Positions 45,353 through 56,600 of a stretch of DNA of 64,000 nucleotides are shown one piece after another. How positions within the stretch are numbered: position 1 is the first letter of the stretch; each line of letters starts with the position of its first letter. Made by a program: the position numbers and the translations under genes. The stretch is taken from assembly GCF_026151205.1 (NCBI RefSeq), contig NC_087074.1, forward strand, positions 1,862,001 to 1,926,000, written 5' to 3'. Source of the stretch: Bolinopsis microptera (taxonomy: Eukaryota > Ctenophora > Tentaculata > Lobata > Bolinopsidae). A model generated the notes under the pieces. It did no database searches. It was not told the origin of the DNA and saw only the letters and a list, made by a program, of their open reading frames with translations.

Positions 45353-46838
45353 AGTCTTATAACCCTTTAAAACCTGATCTCTTCACCTGCAACTCTGCAG
45401 ACACCACCTGGTATGTAACATCACCTTATTTGGGCATCACGTGTGTAAGGAATGTTTTAATTAGCCGAGAGAGGTAACAGACTGTGTTCTAAGTAGCTGG
45501 ATCATTAGACACGATCATGAGGTAAAGTGTGTATGAATATGGAATGAATTAATATGATGAGAAGATGTAGTTACCATGTGGCTCACTCAATACACATTAT
45601 GTTTTACATAACAACAAGTTGTAACATTATACCTTATATTGCTTACAATAGTTCATGTAAATGGATGGATCGTCCTTAGCTACATTAAATCACTCTTTAA
45701 TACTAAGTAAAATACTAGGTAATAATGGGGAATATTACCAAGTAAACATCAAGAGAATCGTGAAATCAACCAAAATGTGCCTTTAACTATAATAGTCCAG
45801 CCTTCAGTTTCCATTTTATTAATATTATTTAAGTAAAGAGTAACCAATATTTTTTGCATTTGAGGTGCTTCTCAAAAACTCACTCGGAAAAGAATAATGA
45901 GTTTCAGATATTTATTGTGTAATGATGATCATAAAATTTTAATATAGGCGCCACAAAATATACAGTTATAAATCACGAAATTTTAGTAAATTCTTTGAAA
46001 TCTACTTTTATTCTGTATTTGAATAGATTTTTTAGACATTTGTATTTGAGTCGTGTTTTTTTTTTCGATATTTGTTTATTCGGCCCAGTGAATTCTCAAT
46101 TATTGGAAATTAAAATGATACAACGATGCACTCTACTGCGATGTTATCTCGTTTTTAAATGGATCGTATTTTATTTATCTGAAAATTGTCCGTTCATTTG
46201 TTACTGTTAAGTGAGCTATGTGATATGAATTAATTAACTATCGTCACTGCAAAGTTTATCACTCTACATTTTGCAATGTCTTGTATATTTAGTATTTCAA
46301 GTAATACATTTGATATATTATTGTATAGTTTCATTGAACCTCCATAGTCCATACCATGTAAATCGTTAGAAGTTTCCATCGTAGACACATTCGTAGAAAA
46401 CCGGATATTCCAAAAAAATAGAAAAATATTTCACAAATTTGGGAGCTTTTTATTAATGTGTTATTCTGTGGTATATATCCGGGTGTCCACAAAATCAGAA
46501 AAGCGTTTCAAGGAAGTCTCACTTCATGAGTTCATACTTCCCTGACATCATTTAGGTAAACACACAGTTCCAAATTTGAGCATAAACATTCGAAAAAAGT
46601 ATTTTTAAGGATTCAGATAACATCAGCATAATATATAAGATAATTTGCATCCTATTGCATATTTTCAGGATTATAGTAAATTAGTTTCATTTCTAAGAAA
46701 TAAAATGTGGGTATGTTATAGTATTCTTACTCGCGATATGTATTCTGATTTTTCTTCCTTCATCCCTAACTTGGCACATTTCCAACTAATAACCATTTAT
46801 TTTACTAGCTATGTGTAGAGAAAATATAACATGATTGA
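45353..46838. other. Intergenic; no gene recognised
   Basis: AT-rich sequence with short spurious frames. No splice-supported exon upstream of paralogue C was found, though one could exist. Confidence 0.4.
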
Positions 46839-49300
46839 ATGAAACATTTTACAAGTAAAGCATACGGCGCAACCGGGCCAACTGAGAGATGTAGGACTTG
46901 CAAGGGAACTGGCAAAATAACCAGAAAAGACAAAGAGGTAAATTATCATTTCACACTATTCTCTATGATTTGAGGAATTTCACTGCCCTGAAATCTCAGT
47001 GCTTCTCGTTTGAGTTGCATTCTGCTATTCTGTGTAGCAACTTGGAATAATGTGCTAATGTAATACTCTAATCAACATTCAACTTGCCTGTAAGCTTGGA
47101 ACAACGCCTTCTCATATTTCACGGTGACCATGTCACAACCGTGACCATGTCACAACTTTCCCGTTTCCTCATCTAAGATACTTTGCAGGGTATTGCAGTG
47201 ATATCGTACGGGGATGAAAGGCTCGCCCCTTCTCGTACTGCTATTTATATCATAATAGCTGTGATATTGTTTCTAGCCCTCACTGGAACACTGGTGGTTC
47301 TATTTTATCCACGAACGGTACGTAACGCGCAGCGCCGAACCGTTTTATTGTGATATTGTTTGCGCGCACGTACAAACTTTTACGCTTTATTGTAGATTTT
47401 ATGTCGTAGTGTGGCTTAAGTGTAGAGTGTACGTGTTTTACCTCAATACAACAGACATTGTACACAAACATTATATACATTATATAATGTTAATTATACA
47501 CCGCAGTGTTTTATTGTTGGTTAAATACTTCACCCTTCAGGTGAGCGCTACTTCGACCAACCTGAAGATAATATACGCGGACATTGACAAGAATTCCACC
47601 AAGCTTGTCCTGCAAGACACTGTCAATGTAAAGAATTCTAACTATTTTGTTGCCTACTTGGATGGAATCGATATAACTGTACAGGTATAAACCATTATGT
47701 ATTCATAAGGGCCCATGCTTGTGCAGGAGCTGCATTTGCACTCAATATCTGTGTTTTGGTGACCCTCAGGTCCTTTGGTTACATACATTTTGTCCGAGAA
47801 AATTTCAACTTTGACAATCCATGCTTAGAGGACAATATTATATTTAACTAATTCATTGTGTAAACTTGTATGTAATTGACTGATTTGAAAGATTTCAATA
47901 AAAAAAATATTCAGACTCTGGACGAATGATTCCGGACACGTTGATATTAATTTGTTCTGTGGTTACTTATAAAAGTCGACGGTCTAAGGTCTTGGAACAA
48001 ATATTTTACACGTTAAATAAAGGAGCAAGATATAATCTCACTCTCTCGCAAATCTAACTGCACCACATTTACCAGTACCAGCAAAGAGAGGTGGGAAAGA
48101 ACAGCACAGAATACGGAGTTAACCTAACTCACCCTTCCATCTCGTCCCGCAAAGTCTCCCCTCTCAACTACAGTATCACATTGGAGTTCAACAAGGAAAC
48201 GGGGTCTGATGATATCTGGACTTACTGCTGTCTTATCAAATACAGTCTCGGCTTCCAGGTGGGTGTTATTGACACACGTGATATCCCAATGCCAAGGTGT
48301 TTTTTACCCACATGATGCCCAATTAAGGTTGTTGTTTGGGAGCTTCGTCGTCAAAAGCAATGTCAGGGCACGAAATAATTCTCTTACAAATTACAAATTA
48401 CAAATTAGCGGATTCATGTTTATTTCTGACGATATTTTGGGGTTTCTTGATGATAGCTGTACTGTTATACGTTTTTGTTCAACTTTATTAATTTTCATCT
48501 AATTGATTGAGTGTATATTGTTAAGTTGTTAGAGAAGAATAACTCCTCTTAAACTAATTACAATTTCAGGTGCAAGTAAATACTCGGTTCAGTTACTTCT
48601 CGAACAAGTTTGAGTTTAGCGACAGTATGTATCAGATAGCTAATTGTAATGAAATGATAAAGCACAGTGATAACACATGTCATCTTGACTTAACAGGTAA
48701 AATACGCTCTCAAATAGTCGCGAAATTAACTCATATTAAGGTTACTGATAACAGACAGACGACAGACTGCACTATATCAACATTCCAATCGAACTTGTGC
48801 ATTGTATTGAGCTTGATTGATGGATTGTTCTTTTTTTTCCGATCACAAAACCATCTTTCATAATAAATTCCGACCTTTTAAACCGGTCATCTGACTGCAT
48901 GAATTTTAATCTTTTAGTTCATTTTAGACATACACCTCTATGTTATTTGCTATAAATTCTGATATTTTTATGGAAGAGAGACGGGGTAGACCATGTTTAA
49001 ACTTATTAGATGTTATTAGAAAAGACTTGACTAGTAGAAATCTTGATATTAGACTTAAGAATTTGACTGATTTCGAAGACCTTAGATTTTTAGCTTTAGA
49101 TAGGGAGGAGTGGAAGAAGTTAGAAGATGGTTGATGTTTTTGTTTTCTTTTTTATGCGTTTTGATATCTATAAGGTGCCTAGGATGCTCTTTTAAACAGA
49201 TATTTCGTACTTTGAAAGATTTACTACAATAGTTCATTTTAGTTGAATTTCCGTTATCCCCGCAGGAACTAAAGAAGTGCCCGAAGAAGTAGCTGGATGA
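46839..49300 (+). CDS. TMEM106-family protein, paralogue C
   Basis: The exons are 46839-46937, 47189-47317, 47541-47684, 48091-48258, 48570-48696 and 49266-49300, joining in frame to 233 residues. Exon 1 has a short N-terminus and CRTCKGTGKI, closest of the three to vertebrate TMEM106. Exon 2 encodes VISYGDERLAPSRT and the transmembrane helix (AVILFLALTGTLVVLFYP). Exons 3-5 are the luminal domain with TNLKIIYADI, NSNYFVAYLDGIDI and a Cys pair. The last exon (TKEVPEEVAG) is short; without that splice the frame would continue to 48863. The luminal part is split by an intron (48259-48569) that A and B lack. The exon 2 acceptor is a single copy here, unlike in A and B. The start is the first in-frame ATG after a stop; an upstream exon is possible because the N-terminus is 29 residues shorter. 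AATAAA follows at 49413. Confidence 0.8.
47970..48020 (+). repeat. Truncated dispersed family D piece in paralogue C intron
   Basis: It contains gtcgacggtct, ggaacaaatattttac and acgttaa, matching the second half of family D. Confidence 0.5.
48940..49134 (+). pseudogene. LINE C-terminal remnant in paralogue C last intron
   Basis: A 64-codon frame reads RRGRPCLNLLDVIRKDL and later LALDREEWKKL. This is the characteristic tail of many LINE RT proteins (GRP...D.+..D+.......A.DR..W+), also seen in the fragment at 29825-30582. It is the 3' end only and sits between exons 5 and 6. Confidence 0.65.
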
Positions 49301-49412
49301 CAGTATAATATTATCATCAGATAATTTATTTGCTCATTAATAGCCTGGAGGTCATCACATTCACCGAAGACGAACTTTTATTGACCGGACTTGAGTAATG
49401 AGTATTTGAACG

Positions 49413-49418
49413 AATAAA
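49413..49418 (+). terminator. AATAAA polyadenylation signal of paralogue C
   Basis: AATAAA occurs 113 bases after the TGA of the proposed last exon, which supports that exon as the gene's end. Confidence 0.5.
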
Positions 49419-50540
49419 GAAAAAGTTATATGTCAGTTCTGGAAGATGTTTATATACGTGAAATGATTTTATGTAGCATTAGGGGAGGATTCTCCCATTC
49501 AGTGCCACTTGCTTTTCAGAGTCATGTTAATTTTATCATTTTTATTTCGGCATTCAAATTAACGAGTTGCCATTTTCAAGGGTGATGTTGTATTACATTT
49601 TTAGGGATTTCCTCTGACATTGTTTTATGAAAAGACACAAGAAAATCCGTTGTTACTGTTACATGAAAATTAAAATACAGATAACTAAAAAGTGTTAACT
49701 GAAATTAGATCCTTCATTTATCTTGTCCGAATTAAATAAGAAACCGAGAAAAATCGCCGTGAGATTTTAATGTAGGGCATTCTTGACCTGTTTATAAACG
49801 ACTGAAAGATCGAAAGCACCTCGCTAGGGGAGTGCCTCCAATGGATAAATTTATTAAATACGTCATAATCAGCTTTAAATTATAAACCCCGATGGGCACT
49901 CCTGCACAGTGCACAATATTACTTCTAGAAAAATATATAAAAATTATAAATGTGAAAAGGTTTGACTAATATAAGATAGCATTGATTTATTTAAGTAATA
50001 AAGTGACAGGAGTTGAATAAAAACTTAGGTAATAAAGTGACAGGAGTTGAATAAAAACTTAATTCTAGACGTTAAATTAGCAGCAAAACAGTTACGAATT
50101 TCTATTTGACCTCCGAAGGCCGCTAATAGTTTCGTGTATGAAAAATTTACTCGAAGACCAATCATTTACATAATTTAAATAATAAGTAAGACAATCTGGT
50201 TGATTGGTATCCAATTTTCTGAATCACAATAAGTTTCAGATAATTAACAAATATTAAAGTAAAGTGTCTTAATTGCAACTCTTGTGCTAGTTACCCTGGC
50301 ACTGTAATTAATTAAAATGTTGGGCGTAAAAACTTGAATATCATAAAAATCACCACGTTGTTCTGTAATAGCCTCATTACAGAACAACATGGCTATCAGC
50401 TAGAAAAACGGGTGATACCGTTTTTCTGAGCTTCGCTTAAAATATAGTGTGATTTGTCTTAGAACCAGGTATTCGATTCAGTGTGTCTGTCATGTCAGTG
50501 ATGTGGTATAAAGTGGGGGGGGTGTGCCCCCCCCCCCCCC
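49419..50540. other. Intergenic between convergent genes; two small hairpins
   Basis: Mostly AT-rich with a 41-bp direct repeat (aggtaataaagtgacaggag type) at about 49990-50060. A perfect 13-bp stem with a 6-nt loop (gttgttctgtaat/attacagaacaac) is at 50357-50388, followed by aaaacgg/ccgtttt at about 50405-50425. Function unknown. Confidence 0.5.
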
Positions 50541-50608
50541 CTATAAAGTGGTCGTAGTGGTATAAATAAATAGTTGGATGTCGTTTGCTCTACAATTCAA
50601 AGTCTCAC

Positions 50609-53600
50609 CTCGTTTGTGACAGGTTGGTACAGTTGTCCAGGTTCCATCTGTTTGACACGAGACCTGCTCTGAGCCAATCAGAGAGAAGCCTGCTAGACAC
50701 GTGACCATGACAACTGTATTCTCCACAGCACGCACTTCTTTACTCAGCAGTTGGGAGTTCTCCACGAGCAGCCCTTCACAAAACCGCACTGAGGTTGTTA
50801 GTTTTAATGAGGGAACTCAGAACCGCACTGAGGTTGTTAGTTTTAAATTATGAGGGAACACTGCTCTCTGCAGAAGTCAAGCAATTTTATGATCGATTTA
50901 AGCAATGTTGCTGTTTTATTTTTTACAAGGAACTTATACATACATACCACACTCATCTCTGTTATCGTTTATCTCTTTCCCCGGACCACAAACTGCACAT
51001 GCTGTCATATCTTCAGATCTGTAGGTACCCTCTGAACAAGGCTCTGAAATTTAAATATTTTTAACAAACCTAGAATTTGTTAGTCCGAGCATCATTTCAC
51101 AGAATCACTCATTTTTGATCAGATTCAAACAATATGTTCTGCGCTCCCAGATAGCTGATAACTTCTTTCCTTACCGCACAGAGTGTTTTGTTGGTTGGAG
51201 ACAGTTCCTGGAGAACAAGGACTGCATTCTCCAGCTCCATCTTGTTCACTGATGTAGTTCTGTTCACATCTTGTACAGTCTGTTAGAGAAGAGTCCCGAT
51301 ATGTACCAGCTTGACATTTATCTGTGGGATCAATTAGATAATTTAATCTATATACTGAGATTAATGAATATTTAAGGAGCCTGGAATATACCTCTAGGAC
51401 CTCAGGTACAAAATTGAAATGACTTGCACATTTTGAAATTCTTAACGGGATATCATTGCTCAGGAAAAAGATAACTTCTTTTCTTACCACACAAAGTGTT
51501 TTGTTGGTTGGAGATAGTTCCTGGAGAACAAGGACTGCATTCTCCAGCTCCACCTTGTTCACCGATGTAGTTCTGTTCACATCTTGTACAGTCTGTTTGA
51601 GAAAAGTCCCGATATGTACCAGCTTGACATTTATCTGTGGGATCAATTAGATAATTTAACCTATAATCTATATTATACTGCGATTAAACTTAAAAAACGT
51701 TCCAGAAACACATCTTTTGCACCACTTTTAAAAATGAAATCACTAGTGCACTTTGATTTTTAACAGGATATCATTGCTCAGGAAAAAGATAACTTCTTTT
51801 CTTACCACACAAAGTGTTTTGTTGGTTGGAGACAGTTCCCGGAGAACAAGGACTACATTCTCCAGCTCCACCTTGTTCACTGATGTAGTTCTGTTCACAG
51901 CTTGTACAGTCTGTCAGAGAAGAGTCCCGATATGTACCAGCTTGACATTTATCTGTGGGATCAATTAGATAATTTAACCTATAATCTATATTATACTGCG
52001 ATTAAACTTAAAAAACGTTCCAGAAACACATCTTTTGCACCACTTTTAAAAATGAAATCACTAGTGCACTTTGATTTTTAACAGGATATCATTGCTCAGG
52101 AAAAAGATAACTTCTTTTCTTACCACACAGAGTGTTTTGTTGGTTGGAGACAGTTCCCGGAGAACAAGGACTACATTCTCCAGCTCCATCTTGTTCACTG
52201 ATGTAGTTCTGTTCACAGCTTGTACAGTCTGTTAGAGAAGTCTCCCGATATGTACCAGCTTGACATTTATCTGGATGATAAACTGATTAATTCAATTTAT
52301 ATACTGCGATTAAATTTAATAAACGTTCAAGAAATACATCTTTTGCACCACTTGTAAAATTGAAATGACTTGCACATTTTGAAATTCTTAACGGGATATC
52401 ATTGCTCAGGAAAAAGATAACTTCTTTTCTTACCACACAGAGTGTTTTGTTGGTTGGAGACAGTTCCCGGAGAACAAGGACTGCATTCTCCAGCTCCATC
52501 TTGTTCACTGATGTAGTTCTGTTCACAGCTTGTACAGTCTGTTAGAGAAGAGTCCCGATATGTACCCGCTTGACATTTATCTGTGGGATCAATTAGATAA
52601 TTTAATCTATATACTGAGATTAACGAATATTTAAGGAACCTGGAATATACCTCTAGGACCCCAGGTAAAAAATTGAAATGACTACTGCGCCTCGATTTTT
52701 AACGGGAAACCATTGCTCCGGAAAAAGGATACTTGATTCCTTACCACACAGAGTGTTTTGTTGGTTGGAGACAGTTCCCGGAGAACAAGGACTACATTCT
52801 CCAGCTCCATCTTGTTCACTGATGTAGTTCTGTTCACATCTTGTACAGTCTGTTTGAGAAAAGTCCCGATATGAACCAGCTTGACATTTATCTGGGGGAT
52901 TACCTGGTTAACTGACTTTACAATAATAATATGTAAACTACCATTTAAAATTGAATGTCAGTATCGTTTGTTTGATCCCCTGTTGATATAAACTCCCTCA
53001 TATGGTACCGCGACAATCGACCCCCCGACAATTGACCCCCTATGTAATTACACTGGGGTCAATAGTCGCGAAATCTAGGGTTTAGTACGACAATTGACCC
53101 CCCAACAATTGACCCCCATGTAATTTCACTGGGGTCAATCGATCGGGTTAGGCCTTAGGGTCAGGATCAGGGTCAGGGTCAGAGTCCTGGGTCAGGGTCA
53201 AGGTCAGGTCAGGGTCAGGGTCAGGGTCAGGGTCAGGGTCAGGGTCAGGGTCAGGGTCAGGGTCAGGGTCAGGGTCAGGGTCAGGGTCAGGGTCAGGGTC
53301 AGGGTCAGGGTCAGGGTCAGGGTCAGGGTCAGGGTCAGGGTCAGGGTCAGGGTCAGGGTCAGGGTCAGGGTCAGGGTCAGGGTCAGGGTCAGGGTCAGGG
53401 TCAGGGTCAGGGTCAGGGTCAGGGTCAGGGTCAGGGTCAGGGTCAGGGTCAGGGTCAGGGTCAGGGTTAATTGTATTAAATTATATTGTCGGGGGGTCAA
53501 TTGTCGCCCACCCGGTGCTTCTCTTGAAGAAGCACCTAGCAACTAGATACGGTGCTTCTCTTAAAGAAGCACTTAGCAACTAAATACGGTGCTTCTCTTA

Positions 53601-56600
53601 AAAAAGCACCTAGCAACTAGATACGGTGCTTCTCTTAAAAAAGCACCTAGCAATTAGTTATTAGATGCGGTGCTTCTCTTAAAATGCCCTTTTTGTTTAC
53701 TAAGTCCGTAAGATCAACTTGCATCTCTCTCTCCAGACGAATTAAAGGATATCAAGATTTGAAGCTTATAAACTAATTATACTAATTATACTAATTATAC
53801 TAATTATACTAATCATACTAATTGTACTAATTATACTAATTATACGACCAACTCACCTGGTGTGGGTGCTGGGTTGCTCTCACAGTTTCCACCGGGGCAC
53901 GACGTGGCCTGGTCTCCCGCGCAACACAAACTGTCTCTCTGAATCACACTGCCGTCACATTGGGCACCCTGAGGCTCGTAGAACTTCTCCATGTTGGATT
54001 TACAACAGTACTGTCCGTTGTAGTAGACGTTGGGATAATCAGTAGGACAATGAATTACAACAACTTCCTCTTCCTCTGAAATATAAGCCTCATTATTATA
54101 ATAATATAAATATTGTATAATAAAAAAATTAGGAAATCAAAATGTTCTATTATATACTACTGGACAATTGACACAGATTATTTGTCACGTCTTATAAATG
54201 TGGATAATGGCGGAGAGACGATACAAGTGTTGACTCGTGACAGTTTTGCTGCCTGTGTACGTTCCACCACAACTATTAGGTCAGAGTATACTCATCATAA
54301 TATAAATATAGAAGCATTGTTAAAATATGAGTACTTAATTTTACCAAAACCCATAATCATGGGTAGAGTGGACCGCTGCCAGTGTCTCTGTTTCCCAAAC
54401 AAAAGGAAATGATATTAATTTGATTGACCGTTCTCAAATGCAAAATGATACCGAGAATGAAATCGGTCGCTCGCTTTTTCCATTCATTCACGGCTTACGA
54501 ATTGTAATAAGTTTCGATTGATTACATCAATCAGATGCTGTAAAAATCTCTTTGGGTTGCGTTCGGGTCGATACCTAGTATTTCGGGGTAAGGGTGGTAG
54601 TTATTACTTATTGAATTAGCTGAAGTTTATTGAATCTTTATTGCCGAGTACAGCTGCCTTTGGGTAGTTCTTCTTAATCTATTACAATTGTAAATGAATG
54701 GGAAAAGCGAGCTCGACCGATTTCATTCTCGGTATCATTTTGCATTTGAGAACGGTCAATCAAATTAATATCATTTCCTTTTGTTTGGGAAACAGAGACA
54801 CTGGCAGCGGTCCACTCTACCCATGATTATGGGTTTTGGTAAAATATCATCTATTTTTGATTATAATGTCAGGGTACTTTATAAAGTCGAAATATAAACT
54901 GATATCTTCATTAATATTAATAAGGAGGAAGTTTCAACGATTTCGAAATTTTTCCTTTAAAAACATTTCCTTGTATTTAGGTAAGCATATCGGTCGATCA
55001 CTGACTGAATATGCCACTTAATACTCATTCAAGTTGCCAGTTGGCATTAAATTCATATATAATGACATTAAACTGTCGTGGCAAAGCAGAATTTGTTGGA
55101 AATCACGAATGAGCAAAATTCTCACCTTTCGCACGTGCAAACTTTAAGCGGACGTTGCGTGCAATATTATATTCAATATTGAATCGGCGTACATTTTTGC
55201 ATGTAATTGTTTTATATATAGTTTGATAAGCATGCAAAGTTTCAAAGTATTTCAAGAAGAACTGTAATCACAACGGCACTCTAAAGTTGACAGAAAATGA
55301 CGAAAACAGCAATTTTCAGTGATTTTAGCAATTTTCTATCAATTTGGGCGTGTCCCCACGTGTGCAACTTTTCGATTTTCAACTTTAAAACTAGCCTAAT
55401 GCACAATTTATACCTATAGGAAGCAGAACTGAGCTCCACAACCCAAGGCATGGCCCAACACCAGAGAATACTAAATCGCAAAATTGACGTTTTTATAAAA
55501 TAATTCTTCAAAAAAGCACAAACTTCAATGACGAATATCTTTATGAAGGAGCAAGCTAGAAAAACTTTCCGGTAGATTTTCAGAATACTTGAACAATTAT
55601 CTAGGGTAAAAATTTCCTCAGATTTTGAATACAATTACTTTTTAATGGTGGAAAATCATTTTTAAAAGTTATTACTTTGTCAAAAATCAAGTTTTAAAAA
55701 CGGTTAACTTGATGACGTCATCAAGGGGTGTTCATGACGTCAAATAATTTGTTTATACAATGTAAACTAAAGTGTAAACAATTATTTTCAAGACCTGTGG
55801 TCGGAAATGGCTGTATCTTTTATACTTTTGAATCTATGGACAATTAAATACAGGCTACAATTGACTGTCAAAGCGTCTATCCCTGAATATATATATGTAT
55901 CACGACAATCTGTCGTAAAACAGGGGTTCTAGAAAATCCATTTCCCGATGCTCCTGAAACCTGAAACTTTTTTTGCAGTCGATTTGGTCAACGTCTAGAC
56001 GCCCTGAAAAATTTCAGATCTCTAACTCAATTTTAACATGGTTTTTAAGGCACCTGAATATGGCGATTTTGGGTTTTTTACCGAATTTCGTATAACAGTG
56101 CTGGCGAGTATTTTATGCAAATTTCTTAAAAATCTCAACATAACTATTTTTTATTCCTGTCATCTTTGACATCAAATTAGAATGTTTTGAACTAAAAATA
56201 AATCTGCTGAACGACTTCCGATGAGTCTTAATGCCTGAAAAACTCCTGCCGGAGGCGGCCGCCGCCTCCGGCCGGAGTGCACGAAAGAGGCTTGTAACGT
56301 GTACCAAAGGGGGTATAATAGTAAAGGGGGTATAATAGTAAAGGGGGTATAATAGTAAAGGGGGTACATAGCATACCCACAATAAATGCACCGGTCGTGC
56401 TTGCCAGCACTGTGATAGCAGTTATGAAACTATTCCACGTCTCTAATAGAAAATAATGTCTATCACAGTGCTGGCAAGCACGAGCGGTGTCTTTATTGGG
56501 GGTATACTATGTACCCCCTTTACTATTGTACCCCCTTTACTATTATACCCCCTTTACTATTATAACCCCTTTGGTACTCGTCGGAAGCCTCTTTCGTGCA

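Noticed and set aside
45106-45477. 123-codon frame with an 8-residue HYYTTTLL repeat
   Set aside because: The (ctactaca)n microsatellite explains it, and the unique ends show no domain or splice support.
46120-46210. Short plus-strand frame with YLVFKWIVFYLSENC
   Set aside because: AT-rich sequence yields hydrophobic frames by chance; there are no splice sites or similarity to a known family.
53204-53542. 112-codon Leu-Thr repeat frame
   Set aside because: It is the TCAGGG hexamer array read on the minus strand.
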